Source of the DNA: an uncultured Lachnospiraceae bacterium
GTDB lineage: Bacteria; Bacillota; Clostridia; Lachnospirales; Lachnospiraceae
Assembly (NCBI GenBank): GCA_900316075.1
Contig: ONBT01000010.1
Location: 1-64,000 of the forward strand
Direction of reading: 5' to 3'
Length of the DNA: 64,000 bases
Positions 1-9,435 of this stretch are shown here, one piece after another. Position numbers and translations under genes: made by a program. Position 1 is the stretch's first letter, and the number at the start of each line of letters is the position of its first letter. The notes under the pieces are model-generated. The model was given only the letters and a program-made list of their open reading frames with translations. It was not told the origin of the DNA and did not search any database.

Positions 1-377
1 GGCAGAGCCCGCGAAAAGTAAAATATCTGCAATTTTCAAGGTTCGGTTGAGCCTGTTTTTCTCAGGCTCCGGGTTTTCATAAATCAGTTGACACTATCTA
101 TCTATGGTATCAATTATGCGAAACCTGCGTCCGATGCGAAACTGTTTCGCGATTCTTACTTGCCTCTATTATAATATATTTTCAACGAAAATTGTGCATT
201 TTCCACAGATTTTACAGAAAATCCACACATTTTTTATGGATATGAACCAGTCGGCCGTGGGCGGCATTTGCAGGAGTCTGCGTCGGAGGGCGGCAGGGTA
301 TGGATACCCCATGGCCCCGGCTGTGGGCTGTGTGCCGCGCAAAAGCTGAGGCTCCGGCGGTTTATATTATTCTCCAG
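1..377. other. Intergenic left edge, no gene seen
   Basis: No convincing coding region is present. The stretch holds a hairpin near 48-77 (GAGCCTG/CAGGCTC), a perfect 15-bp dyad GCGAAAC-T-GTTTCGC at 136-150 with a third GCGAAAC copy at 118-124, a TATAAT at 170-175, and a very AT-rich tract (165-240) with two DnaA-box-like 9-mers (TTTTCCACA at 199-207, AAATCCACA at 219-227). This looks like a regulated promoter region whose gene is not clear. The short ORFs here lack a plausible ribosome binding site. Confidence 0.4.
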
Positions 378-1139
378 TCACACCTGCTCCAGCTTCCGCT
401 TCTCGAAGAAGTGGTCCACGGATTTGACCAGCTGGTAGGGGTTCAGAGTTTTGAGGAGGTACCCGGCCGGCCGAAGCTCCAGGACCTTGCTGACGGACTC
501 CCGGTCGGATTTGCCCGTCAGGAAGATGATGGGAATCTTCGCGAGGTTTAAGTCCGAACGGATCATCTCCATGACCATGGGGCCGTCGGCGACGGGCATG
601 GAGTAGTCCAGGAGGATCAGGTCCGGTTTGTGGGAGGCAAGATACGTAAGGGCATTCATACCGGAGTTTACCATGACTACCTGGTATTTGCCTGAGAGCC
701 AGTCGTGGATGCTGCGGAGGTAGGTCGCGTCGTCGTCGATGACGAGGATGGTCTTCTTGCGGTCGGCCTCGAGGCTGTCGTCCTCCATGACCGCTATCAG
801 GTCCTTGACGTTCAGGGGCCGGGTCAGGGCCTTGCGGACGCAGGACTTGGGCGCAATCTTGTAGAACTGATTGATCTCGTCCGGCGAGCCGATGACGTAG
901 AGATTCGTTTCATCCTCGATGACAGAGTCCTTGAGGAAGATGATGGCGTTCTTGCACTCCTCGATGTAGTCTCCGAGATAGAGTATGAAGTTCGTCGCCT
1001 CGTGGCGGTATTCGGACAGCTCCTCGACCGTCGGCGCTGCGTCGAGGACGTCGTAGCCGCTTTCCGTCAGCTTGTCGCGGACATTGTTCACGAGGAACAT
1101 GGAGCCCCGGCTTATGAGCACTACTGTGTTGTCATCCAT
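378..1139 (-). CDS. Two-receiver response regulator without output domain
   Basis: A 253-aa protein with two receiver-like domains. The C-terminal one (about 128-250) is intact: acidic cluster in ILVIDDDATYL, phospho-acceptor Asp in LILLDYSMPV (near residue 177), Thr in FLTGKSD and Lys in YLLKTL. The N-terminal one (about 1-120) keeps the fold pattern but has lost the acidic pocket, so it is probably a pseudo-receiver used for contacts. No DNA-binding or enzymatic output domain follows. It lies 77 bp downstream of the hybrid kinase on the same strand, so phosphotransfer from the kinase HPt domain is a natural inference. The SD is AAGGAAGAG before the ATG. Confidence 0.85.
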   Translation of the reverse strand: MDDNTVVLISRGSMFLVNNVRDKLTESGYDVLDAAPTVEELSEYRHEATNFILYLGDYIEECKNAIIFLKDSVIEDETNLYVIGSPDEINQFYKIAPKSCVRKALTRPLNVKDLIAVMEDDSLEADRKKTILVIDDDATYLRSIHDWLSGKYQVVMVNSGMNALTYLASHKPDLILLDYSMPVADGPMVMEMIRSDLNLAKIPIIFLTGKSDRESVSKVLELRPAGYLLKTLNPYQLVKSVDHFFEKRKLEQV

Positions 1140-1216
1140 AGGTCTCTTCCTTGCAGATTTTCATTACTAATGTAAAGCCTTCACCCTGAACGGCCCGCGG
1201 CCTTCCCAGGTCTGCT

Positions 1217-4200
1217 TCAGCTTTCCTGCGGCTCGAACAGGCGGCCCAAAAGCTCCACGAGCCCGTCGTGGTCTACCCGGGTCAGGAGATCGTCTACCTG
1301 ATCGAAGAAGGCCTTCTCGCTTTCGTCGACCCGGTACTTCTTCATTTCGTGCATGACATTGTCCGCCCCGTCGAAGTCGAAGGCCGAGACCGACTCGTAG
1401 ATGGCCTGGTAGCCTTCCCTCAGCATGTCCGGAGCGAGCAGCTCCTTTTCGGAGTCATCCTCTTTGGGCATTGCATTATTAATTGCCTTCACGACCTTGC
1501 GGTACTCGGTCAGGAGGCCGGGAGTCTTCTTCAAAATTTCCTCGGTCCGCAGGGCATCTCCGCACTGCTCGAGATAGGCGGCGTGGCGGGAGAGGTCATT
1601 TGCCCCGGCCAGGCGGGCAGAGGACTTCAGGGCATGGACGCGAATCGTGTAGTCCTTATAATCCTCTTCCTTGACATCCGCCTTGATTGTCTTCTGGTTG
1701 ACGGAAGCGTTCTTCACGAATTCGGTAAGGACCTTCTCGTAAGTGTCCGTGCCGCCGCAGGCCGCGATGCCGGCCGTGATGTCTATGGCCTTGCAGGAAA
1801 TAAGGCCCTTCAGGAAGTCGGAGAGGTTGCCGTTCTTTTCGACGGTTTCGTCTGTCTCGTCTTCTATGGTCGTAATGACCTTGCCCTCCGGCAGGAATTT
1901 CCGTATGGTGCCCTCGAGGACGTCCGGGTCGATGGGTTTCGGAATATAGGATGAAAAGCCGAGGCCCAGGAAATTCTCTCTGGAGCCCGCCACCGCCGAC
2001 GCCGTGAGGGCGATGATGGGGGTGTCCTCATTCGGGGAACCGGCCGGAAGGGCCCGGATACGCTGCATGGCCTCTATGCCGTCCATGACGGGCATGCGGT
2101 GATCCATGAAAATAATATCGTACCGAGTCTTTGCCGCCATGTCGATGGATTCCTGGCCGGACGTGGCGGTGTCGATCTGAATCTGCGTCCGTTTCAGGAG
2201 ATTCTTCACGACGGTCAGGTTCATCTCCGTATCGTCAACAACGAGGATCTTCGCATCTGGCGCATGGAAGGTTTCCCGGTTGGCATGCTGGGTGAAGGCC
2301 GCTTCCTGGGCCTTCTTGAAGTAGTCGCCGACCGGCTCGAACGAGAATACCTTCTGGCGGATCGTGAAGGAGAAGTCGGAGCCCTTGCCGTATTCGCTTT
2401 CGACCTCAAGCTCCGAGCCCATGAGTTTTAAGAGCTGGCTGGAAATCGACATGCCCAGGCCGGTGCCTTCGATATTTCGGATTTCCTTCTCATCTGCCCG
2501 CTCGAAGGGAGTATAGACCTTCTTTAAGTCCTCTTCCTTGATGCCCCGGCCGGTGTCCCGGACATGGAAGGAGAGATTGATCTCGTCCCTTTTCGTCTTC
2601 ACGAAGGTAATCGTGAACTTGACCGAGCCTTCCTCGGTGAACTTCACCGCGTTTGTCAGGATATTCACAAGGACCTGCTTGATGCGGACCACGTCGCCGT
2701 AGAGACGGTCCGGGGTGTTCGTGTCATACTCGGCCGATACGGTCAGGCCCTTCCGCTCAGCAGAAGGCGAGATCATATTCATGAGGTCGTTCATCAGGGA
2801 GGAGAGGGAGTACTCGACCGGAATGATCTTCAGCTTTCCGGACTGGATCTTCGAGAAGTCCAGAATGTCGTTTACCAGGGAAAGAAGGCCGTCCCCGGCC
2901 GCCTTGATGTCCTCTGCGTAGTCGAGAATTTTTTCGTCGCCCGACTCCCGGAGAATCATCTCGTCCATGCCCAGGATGGCATTGATGGGGGTCCGGAATT
3001 CGTGGGAGATATTCGTAAGGAAGAGGGACTTCTCCTCATTGGCCGCCCGCTCGACCTCCATGGCGTTTCGAAGGTTCCGCTCCCGCTCCTTGGAGCGCAG
3101 GGCCGCGTACTCATTGCTGGTTTCTGACAGGAAAGAGTAGAGGCGGTCGACCAGGGGGACCGGGCCGTCAATGCCGTTCGGAAGCGGCTCCGGGGCCTCA
3201 GCCGGGGCGGTCTTCGGCTTCTTTCCCTCCCGCAGGGAGAGGACAACCAGGGAACAGTTGAGGTTTTCTATGCGGCCGTTGAAGTTGTAAAACTCCCCGA
3301 AGGCCCCGCCTCCGCAGAGGGCGGGAGAGGCGTTCTTGAAGAAGTCGACCTCCTTCTGGTTGTCGACCCCCATATAGGAAAAGCGGTAGTCGCAGATCAT
3401 GAGGAAGGTTGCCTGGGGGGCGAAGCCCTTCAGGGTGGCGGCATATTCGGACGAGGCCTGCAGCATCTTCGAAATGTTCCCGAAGGAGAAGTAGAAGTTT
3501 TCCCCTTCCTTGATGTCCGAAGCGAAGATGAGGTTTCCCTCCTCATCCATGAGCTGGATGCTCCGGGGCATATCCTCCCCGTTTCGCTTGACATAGAGGG
3601 GGAAGCCCAGGGTGTTTTCATAGAAGTATTTGTCGGGCTCTACATTGAAATATTTTCGGAAGATATAGGTGGCCGGCAGGCCGTCGATTTCCGATACGAC
3701 GGTGGGAGACTTGAGCTTGGTGAAGGTGTGCATGCGGCCGATGGGGACCCAGCCGGTCATGACATGAGTGTCCGTGAAAAGCTCTTTGCCGCTGTATACG
3801 ATGGTGAGTATTCCCCTTGCATAGATATGGTCGGAGAAGACAAACATGGGGGAGTATTCGGCCCCTTCCCACTGGCCGCCGGCCGAGGCTCCGACGACGG
3901 GAAAGTCCATGGGGACATGGATGGCGGAAAGAAAGTCGTCGAGCCTTCTCATATGCATGATGTCGGGGATGATCTGCAGGGCCTTCGCGTCCGGGGTCTT
4001 GCGCAGGCACTTGTCGAGGTCCGCCCCGCAGTCGCCCTCCGGCATATCTTCCGTCTCATAGACCCGCACATCCGCATGGCCGGATTCGAAGATGAAGAAA
4101 GTCACATTCGATCCGCCCTTGGTGCAGATGCCGTACTCGAGGGCATTGTCCGCCGTGTAGCCGCAGAGGGTACCCTTGACTTCCCGCTCCTTGTAGATCT

Positions 4201-4354
4201 CAATCAGACGCTCGACGTATTCCGGCTCCTGACGGCCGAGAATGGCGATGGCCAGGACGTCTGTGGCCTTTTCATAGACCTCCGAGGCAAAAAGGCGGTC
4301 TATGGCATTTTCAAAGGCGTGTTCATTGGGAATGGAGAAGGAAAGCTGTTTCAT
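1217..4354 (-). CDS. FIST-domain hybrid sensor histidine kinase (HisKA-HATPase-REC-HPt)
   Basis: A 1045-aa multidomain phosphorelay kinase. Residues 1 to about 380 resemble FIST_N plus FIST_C, a sensory module thought to bind small ligands such as amino acids. Next come HisKA with SHEFRTP (His near 450), HATPase_c with an N box (NAVKFTEEG near 566) and DTGRGI, a receiver (VVDDTEMNL near 703, phospho-Asp in FMDHRMPV near 749), and a C-terminal HPt domain (HALKSSARL, His near 906). No membrane segment is evident, so it is probably cytoplasmic. The start has GAGG 9 nt upstream and lies close behind the lon terminator, so expression needs read-through or a promoter inside the terminator region. 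The likely partner is the adjacent two-receiver regulator. Confidence 0.88.
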   Translation of the reverse strand: MKQLSFSIPNEHAFENAIDRLFASEVYEKATDVLAIAILGRQEPEYVERLIEIYKEREVKGTLCGYTADNALEYGICTKGGSNVTFFIFESGHADVRVYETEDMPEGDCGADLDKCLRKTPDAKALQIIPDIMHMRRLDDFLSAIHVPMDFPVVGASAGGQWEGAEYSPMFVFSDHIYARGILTIVYSGKELFTDTHVMTGWVPIGRMHTFTKLKSPTVVSEIDGLPATYIFRKYFNVEPDKYFYENTLGFPLYVKRNGEDMPRSIQLMDEEGNLIFASDIKEGENFYFSFGNISKMLQASSEYAATLKGFAPQATFLMICDYRFSYMGVDNQKEVDFFKNASPALCGGGAFGEFYNFNGRIENLNCSLVVLSLREGKKPKTAPAEAPEPLPNGIDGPVPLVDRLYSFLSETSNEYAALRSKERERNLRNAMEVERAANEEKSLFLTNISHEFRTPINAILGMDEMILRESGDEKILDYAEDIKAAGDGLLSLVNDILDFSKIQSGKLKIIPVEYSLSSLMNDLMNMISPSAERKGLTVSAEYDTNTPDRLYGDVVRIKQVLVNILTNAVKFTEEGSVKFTITFVKTKRDEINLSFHVRDTGRGIKEEDLKKVYTPFERADEKEIRNIEGTGLGMSISSQLLKLMGSELEVESEYGKGSDFSFTIRQKVFSFEPVGDYFKKAQEAAFTQHANRETFHAPDAKILVVDDTEMNLTVVKNLLKRTQIQIDTATSGQESIDMAAKTRYDIIFMDHRMPVMDGIEAMQRIRALPAGSPNEDTPIIALTASAVAGSRENFLGLGFSSYIPKPIDPDVLEGTIRKFLPEGKVITTIEDETDETVEKNGNLSDFLKGLISCKAIDITAGIAACGGTDTYEKVLTEFVKNASVNQKTIKADVKEEDYKDYTIRVHALKSSARLAGANDLSRHAAYLEQCGDALRTEEILKKTPGLLTEYRKVVKAINNAMPKEDDSEKELLAPDMLREGYQAIYESVSAFDFDGADNVMHEMKKYRVDESEKAFFDQVDDLLTRVDHDGLVELLGRLFEPQES

Positions 4355-4383
4355 GGGCGCATACCTCGTGAAAAAGAACTTAC

Positions 4384-4418
4384 CAAAAAAGAAAGCGGTA
4401 CTTTTTCGTACCGCTTTC
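4384..4418 (-). terminator. Intrinsic terminator of lon
   Basis: On the minus strand an 11-bp perfect stem (GAAAGCGGTAC / GTACCGCTTTC) is followed by a T6 run. It sits between the lon stop codon and the start of the hybrid kinase. Confidence 0.9.
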
Positions 4419-4431
4419 CATTATAGCATAT

Positions 4432-6897
4432 TCAGGCCAGAGTTTGTGGCCGTTTCAGAGGGTCGCCCGGAAGAGGCATATTCTTCGGCGTTTCCGCCTT
4501 GAACTCACCCGGGAAGAAAGGCTTGGGCGGGGGAAGGACTTCTCCGATAGTCTCCTTCAGTACATCTTCAATCGTATCGACAGGGACGATGGTGAGAGCG
4601 CTGCGGACTTCTTCCGGCAGGTCTTTAAGGTCCTGCATATTCTCCCTCGGGATCAGGGCCTTCGTGATGCCGGCCCGGTTTGCTGCCAGGAGCTTCTCCT
4701 TGAGGCCGCCGATGGGCATGACCTTGCCCCGGAGGGTAATTTCTCCTGTCATTGCGATATGGGAATCCACAGCCTTTCCCGTGAAGAGGGAGGCCAGGGC
4801 TGTCGACAGGGCAATGCCTGCGGAAGGTCCGTCCTTCGGCACGCTGCCTTCGGGCACATGGATGTGGATGTCCCGGTCCTTATACTTCTCCGCATCGATG
4901 GGCAGGCGGGACTTGATGAGGGAGAGGGCAATCTGGGCTGATTCCTTCATGACATCGCCGAGCTGTCCGGTGATGATCAGCTTTCCATTCCCTTTGGTAA
5001 AGAGGGATTCGATGTAGAGAATCTCGCCGCCCACCTGGGTCCAGGCCAGCCCCGTGATGACTCCGGGCGGGTTAGACGCCTCTACCTTGTCATGAAAATT
5101 CGTCTTCCGCTCGAGGAGCTTACTGAGGTCGTCCTTCTTTACCTCTACAGGAAGAGAGGTCTTTCCGGTCACCTCGTCAGAGGCTGTGTGGCGGGCAATC
5201 TGCTGAATCCGCTTCTTTAAGTTCCGGACGCCGCCCTCCATCGTGTAGTCGGAGATGATGGACTTCAGGGCCTCGTCGTCAATCGTGAGGTCGCCTTCCT
5301 TCAGGCCAGTTTCTTCGAGAACCTGGGGAATCAGGTGTTCTTTTGCAATATGGAACTTCTCCGCCTCGGTGTAGGAACTTATCTCGATGACCTCCATCCG
5401 GTCGAGGAGGGGAGCGGGGATGGTCTCCGTCGTATTGGCCGTCGCAATGAAAAAGACATTGGAAAGGTCATAGGGGAGGTCCAGGTAGTGGTCCGTGAAG
5501 GTATTGTTCTGTTCGGGATCGAGAACCTCGAGCAGGGCCGAAGAGGGATCGCCTGAGAAACCGCCCTCCTGAATCTTGTCCACCTCGTCTAATACCATGA
5601 CCGGATTCATGGTGCCGGCCTGCTTGATGCCGTTTAGGATTCTTCCGGGCAGGGCGCCTACGTAGGTCCGCCGATGGCCCCGGATTTCGGACTCATCCCG
5701 GATGCCGCCCAGGGACAGGCGGACATATTTCCGGTTCAGGGCTTTTGCAATCGACTTGCCAAGAGAGGTCTTGCCGGTTCCGGGAGGACCTACCAGGAGG
5801 AGAATGCTGCCCTTGTTGTCTCCCCGGAGCTGCATGACGGCCAGATGCTCCAGGATCCGCTTCTTCACCTTCTCCAGGCCGTAGTGGTCGTCGTTCAAAA
5901 TCTTCTCGGCGTTCTTGAGGTCGGGCTTTTCCCCTTCCTCCAGGTGCCAGGGGAGGGCGAGGATGAAGTCCAGATAGTTCCGTATCACGGAAGTCTCGGC
6001 CGAGCCCTCGGGCTGGTCATTCAGACGGTCGAGCTCGTCCAAAGCCGCGTTTTCAATTTCTTCGGGGAGCCTGGCCTCGGCGATCCGCTCCCGGTAGTCC
6101 TTCTTCTTCCGCCGCTTGCCGCCGGCCTCGCCGTCTTCCGAGTCCCCGTCATCCTCGTTCAGTTCCTTCTGGATGGCGGCCATCTGCTCCTTCAGCATCT
6201 GCTTCCGATAGTATTTGTTCGTCCGCTCGGACATGCGCTCATTGATACTGATATTCCAGTCCAGGGACTCCCGCTGCTTGATCAGGACATCCATGAAGTG
6301 CAGGGCCCGGTCCCGGTCGGAATCGGTTTTCAGGAGTTCATACTTCTCATCGGCGCTCATGGGGGTGAAACGGGCCAGCCAGGAGATCATCTGGGAGACC
6401 GAGTGGATATTGTCCATGAACTTGAGGTAGTCGTCCGCCCCCTGGAAGTGGGAGGAGATATTCTTCACGATGTCTTTGAGGTAGGAGAGCATCTCAGACT
6501 CCTGCCGGGCGTCGAGGTCATTGATCGTCGGGTAGAAGGTGTAAGAAGCCGTGATATTGTCCTTCGTATAGGAAATATCCGTGACTTCGACCCGGGTGCC
6601 GACCAGAATCTCAACCAGGAAGCCGTTATTCGACTCCTCGACCGACTTATATGTAAACGTGACGCCGATGCGGTGGAAGTTTTCCGCGCTTCTGGGGTCG
6701 GCTCCGTCCTTCAGGGGCAGGGCGAGATGGGGCTCGAGCGGGTTTTCCTGCATCTCTTCAAGCAGGCCCCTTGCTGTGCGGGCCAGGTAGACATAGGCCG
6801 TCGTGCCCGGCAGAATCAGGGTGTCTTCGACAGGAAGGACCACCGCTTCCTGGGATACGATTTCTTCTTTTTTTTCATTACTAATATTTTCATCCAT
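4432..6897 (-). CDS. lon: ATP-dependent protease Lon (LonA type)
   Basis: Soluble AAA+ serine protease that degrades misfolded and regulatory proteins. An N-terminal LON substrate domain (about 20-220) is followed by a coiled-coil stretch, an AAA+ module with Walker A GPPGTGKTS near residue 371 and Walker B VLDEVDK, and a protease domain with the Ser-Lys dyad (DGPSAG, Ser near 691; GLKEKLLAA, Lys near 733). I place the start at 6897 (821 aa) because AAAGGAGA stands 7 nt upstream; an in-frame ATG 39 bp further upstream lacks a site. A short charged insert (GDSEDGEAGGKRRKKK) lies before the AAA+ module. The promoter has a CIRCE-like element just upstream. Confidence 0.96.
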   Translation of the reverse strand: MDENISNEKKEEIVSQEAVVLPVEDTLILPGTTAYVYLARTARGLLEEMQENPLEPHLALPLKDGADPRSAENFHRIGVTFTYKSVEESNNGFLVEILVGTRVEVTDISYTKDNITASYTFYPTINDLDARQESEMLSYLKDIVKNISSHFQGADDYLKFMDNIHSVSQMISWLARFTPMSADEKYELLKTDSDRDRALHFMDVLIKQRESLDWNISINERMSERTNKYYRKQMLKEQMAAIQKELNEDDGDSEDGEAGGKRRKKKDYRERIAEARLPEEIENAALDELDRLNDQPEGSAETSVIRNYLDFILALPWHLEEGEKPDLKNAEKILNDDHYGLEKVKKRILEHLAVMQLRGDNKGSILLLVGPPGTGKTSLGKSIAKALNRKYVRLSLGGIRDESEIRGHRRTYVGALPGRILNGIKQAGTMNPVMVLDEVDKIQEGGFSGDPSSALLEVLDPEQNNTFTDHYLDLPYDLSNVFFIATANTTETIPAPLLDRMEVIEISSYTEAEKFHIAKEHLIPQVLEETGLKEGDLTIDDEALKSIISDYTMEGGVRNLKKRIQQIARHTASDEVTGKTSLPVEVKKDDLSKLLERKTNFHDKVEASNPPGVITGLAWTQVGGEILYIESLFTKGNGKLIITGQLGDVMKESAQIALSLIKSRLPIDAEKYKDRDIHIHVPEGSVPKDGPSAGIALSTALASLFTGKAVDSHIAMTGEITLRGKVMPIGGLKEKLLAANRAGITKALIPRENMQDLKDLPEEVRSALTIVPVDTIEDVLKETIGEVLPPPKPFFPGEFKAETPKNMPLPGDPLKRPQTLA

Positions 6898-7044
6898 AGT
6901 TGGGAATCTCCTTTCGTCTTGCAGGGATTTTTCCACTTGTGTAATAGTTCCGAAACCTAAAAAGCATGTCCGGACCGGGCCTCCTTTTCTTTACGAGCGC
7001 CATTTTCCATCTGCGGTCCGCTTTCTTTTCTGAGGTTTTGATGA

Positions 7045-7073
7045 AGTATACACGCTCCGCAAGAAAATTGCAA
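7045..7073 (-). promoter_or_regulatory. Sigma-A type promoter of lon
   Basis: On the minus strand: TTGCAA, 17-bp spacer, TATACT. This gives a leader of roughly 140 nt before the lon start. Confidence 0.75.
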
Positions 7074-7080
7074 GACTTTT

Positions 7081-7107
7081 TTAGCACTCATTTCGAACGG
7101 CTGCTAA
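7081..7107 (-). promoter_or_regulatory. CIRCE-like HrcA operator upstream of lon
   Basis: The sequence is TTAGCACTC-N9-GGCTGCTAA. Against the CIRCE consensus TTAGCACTC-N9-GAGTGCTAA this is 16 of 18 matches with the exact 9-bp spacing. It sits 8 bp upstream of the lon -35 box. HrcA control of lon is inferred; hrcA is not in the window. Confidence 0.7.
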
Positions 7108-7146
7108 TCAAGCGAGAAGGAGAGCTGCTTTGCGCATAACAGCAGA

Positions 7147-7212
7147 GTTCCCCATGCCAAACGGGAGGGAAGGAGAATGTTCCCCTGCCATGCGGGCGGG
7201 AAATATGGTAAA
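7147..7212 (+). repeat. Two imperfect direct repeats before the HD-GYP gene
   Basis: Two copies about 33 bp apart, each GTTCCCC..GCC..CGGG.GGGAA. Each can also fold through TTCCC/GGGAA. They precede a possible -10 (TAAAAT) of the HD-GYP gene. The role is unknown. Confidence 0.35.
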
Positions 7213-7300
7213 ATAAAGCGAATTATATTCTGCCGTCCGGAGGGAAGCCTGTCGTATCCTTCGGGGTTTCTATTCGTCATATATATAGAAGGGGAAAATC

Positions 7301-9379
7301 ATGTCCTTTCAAATGGCTGCCGCCATATTCTACGGGGTCTGCATTGTCGCAGCCCTGATACCCTGTGCCATGGCCTTTTTCCAGAAGGCCGGAAACTTCC
7401 GCCGCTACCTGCTGGCTGCTTCTTTCCTGGTCATCCTCCTGGCTCTGGGCCGCTTCCTGACTGCCTGCTCCGACGGGGTCCACTCCATGCTGGCGGCGAA
7501 GAAGGTCATCAATTTCACGGGCTGCTGGCTCTGGTTTTTAATTCTTCTCTTCATCGCCGAATATACGCGGTTTTCGGTGAAGAAGCCGGTCATTATCTTT
7601 ATGGCCCTTCTGAATACAGCCAATTCTCTGATTGTCTTCTTCACCCATATTCCAGGCGTCTTCTACACGAGCTACCACCTGGGGACGGAGAACGGCATGA
7701 CTGTCTTCGTCCGGGAGGGCTACGCATGGCCGGCCTATTTCTACTTCGCCTGTGAGTTTCTCTACCTGGCTATGGCCTATGTACTCATCATCCGCTACCT
7801 TTTCCGCTATTTCCGGGTCCGCATGTCCGTGACTGTCCTGATGGCCCTCTGCATCATCATCCCCTCCTGCGACTATATCGTGGAGCTGGTTCTGGACCCG
7901 GCGATTTCCTTCGTGCCCCTGGCGGCAGCGATTGTCATGATTTTCATGAACGGCATCGTCTTCATCGGCCGGGTCTACGACATGGATACGATTGTCCGGG
8001 ACATCGCTGTAAACGCCCAGGATTCGGCCGTCATTCTCGTGGCGGATGGGAAGTACTTCCTGGGGGCCAATGACAAGGGCTTTCAGCATTTTCCCGCCCT
8101 GCGGGAGGCGGTTCCCTGGATGCCCGTGGCCGAGGTCTCCGAAGAAGTCGCAGAGCTTTTCACCGGGAGCAGAAAAGAAGTCACGATTGACGAGAGGATC
8201 TATCAGCCCAGGATCTGGAAGGTGGACGAGCGGGGCCAGCGCATTGAGGCCCTCTGGCTTCTCGATGTGACCGAGCAGTATAAGCACCAGAAGTTCATGG
8301 CCCAGTACCGGTCGGACCTTGAGAAGGAGGTCTCCCTGAAGACCGAGTCCCTGACCCAGGCCGAGAATCGCCTGGCCGAGACCCTGACCCAGACCGTCAC
8401 CTCCCTCATGTCCATGGTCGATTCCAAGGACCGCTACACCTCCGGCCATTCCTTCCGGGTGGCCAGATATTCGAAGATGATTGCGAAAGGCCTGGGCAAG
8501 ACCAAGGCCGAGCAGGACCTCATCTATGTGACGGCCCTCCTGCACGATGTGGGGAAAATCCATGTGCCCGATGAAATCCTGAACAAGCGGGGGAAGCTGA
8601 CGAAGGAGGAGTTTCAGATTGTGAAACTCCACCCGACCACGGGATATGCCATGCTGACCTCCATCACCTCCATTCCGGACATCCTGAAAGGCGCCCGCTG
8701 GCACCATGAGCGCTACGACGGGAAGGGGTACCCGGACGGCCTTTCGGGAGAGGATATCCCGGAAATCGCCCGCATCATCGGGGTGGCGGATTCCTACGAC
8801 GCAATGACCTCCCGCCGGGGCTACCGGGACATTCTGCCCCAGGAGGTGGTTCGGGATGAGATTTCGAGAAACGCCGGAACCCAGTTCGACCCGGCGGCGG
8901 CCCAGGTCATGCTGGACCTCATCGACCGGGACAAGGACTACCGTCTGCGCCAGGAAGAGAACGAGCGGATCGGCGTAGTCTACGTCCTGAACGATTTCTA
9001 TGAGGAGCCGGTTTCTTCCATGCTCTCGGATTCCGTCCTCTTTGATGTGCGGGATGTGACGGACCTTTCTGCCCTTTCCTCCCTCAAGGAGGATGCCATC
9101 AAGGAGACGGCCGTCATGATTGACGCCGACGGCACTGACCGGATACATATCAGCAAGCTTCGGAAGAAGTATCCGCAGATTTCCATCATTGCGATTTCCA
9201 ACGATCATACCTTTGACAACTTCATGGGCCTGATCTCCGCCGGCGCGGACAATTGTGTCATGCGGCCCCTCGAGAACCATATGATTGAAGAGACCCTGGC
9301 CATCATCCTGCACAAGAACGAGTCCCTCATGTCCTGGAAGGCAGGAAACGTCTCTGCGTGGTCATTGGGCTGGATGTAA
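7301..9379 (+). CDS. Membrane-bound HD-GYP domain phosphodiesterase
   Basis: A 692-aa protein. Residues 1-230 form about seven hydrophobic segments resembling the 7TM sensor module of histidine kinases. A PAS-like stretch (about 235-335), a short helical linker and an HD-GYP domain (about 360-550) follow. Metal-binding and signature motifs are visible: LLHDVGKIH (HD near 414), HHERYDGKGYP (near 465-476) and GVADSYDAMTS. HD-GYP proteins of this kind usually hydrolyse cyclic di-GMP to GMP. The last 110 residues look like a degenerate receiver (AVMIDADGTD, IIAISND) lacking the full acidic pocket. The SD is GAAGGGG before the ATG. Confidence 0.87.
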   Translation: MSFQMAAAIFYGVCIVAALIPCAMAFFQKAGNFRRYLLAASFLVILLALGRFLTACSDGVHSMLAAKKVINFTGCWLWFLILLFIAEYTRFSVKKPVIIFMALLNTANSLIVFFTHIPGVFYTSYHLGTENGMTVFVREGYAWPAYFYFACEFLYLAMAYVLIIRYLFRYFRVRMSVTVLMALCIIIPSCDYIVELVLDPAISFVPLAAAIVMIFMNGIVFIGRVYDMDTIVRDIAVNAQDSAVILVADGKYFLGANDKGFQHFPALREAVPWMPVAEVSEEVAELFTGSRKEVTIDERIYQPRIWKVDERGQRIEALWLLDVTEQYKHQKFMAQYRSDLEKEVSLKTESLTQAENRLAETLTQTVTSLMSMVDSKDRYTSGHSFRVARYSKMIAKGLGKTKAEQDLIYVTALLHDVGKIHVPDEILNKRGKLTKEEFQIVKLHPTTGYAMLTSITSIPDILKGARWHHERYDGKGYPDGLSGEDIPEIARIIGVADSYDAMTSRRGYRDILPQEVVRDEISRNAGTQFDPAAAQVMLDLIDRDKDYRLRQEENERIGVVYVLNDFYEEPVSSMLSDSVLFDVRDVTDLSALSSLKEDAIKETAVMIDADGTDRIHISKLRKKYPQISIIAISNDHTFDNFMGLISAGADNCVMRPLENHMIEETLAIILHKNESLMSWKAGNVSAWSLGWM

Positions 9380-9393
9380 GAATAATGTAAAAC
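9380..9393 (+). repeat. Post-stop motif copy (GAATAATGTAAAAC) after the HD-GYP gene
   Basis: It abuts the TAA stop codon directly and adds an in-frame second stop two codons later. The identical 14-mer occurs at 18200-18213 and 24971-24984; related copies are listed in the findings. Confidence 0.6.
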
Positions 9394-9399
9394 AAAAAT

Positions 9400-9430
9400 C
9401 TGCCGGTGCTTGTGGCCCCGGCAGTCCTTT
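9400..9430 (+). terminator. Hairpin between the HD-GYP and ATPase genes
   Basis: The stem CTGCCGG/CCGGCAG (9400-9424) is followed by TCCTTTAGTTT. It is a plausible terminator for the HD-GYP gene, but it ends only 11 nt before the ATPase ATG, so it could also act as an attenuator or mask translation. Confidence 0.6.
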
Positions 9431-9435
9431 AGTTT

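Noticed and set aside
181..240. Replication origin
   Set aside because: Two imperfect DnaA-like boxes in an AT-rich tract are too few, and dnaA, dnaN or rpmH are not nearby.
7538..9313. Long antisense ORF (591 codons) opposite the HD-GYP gene
   Set aside because: GC-rich codon bias opens antisense frames; the plus-strand product has clear HD-GYP motifs and the antisense one is low-complexity.
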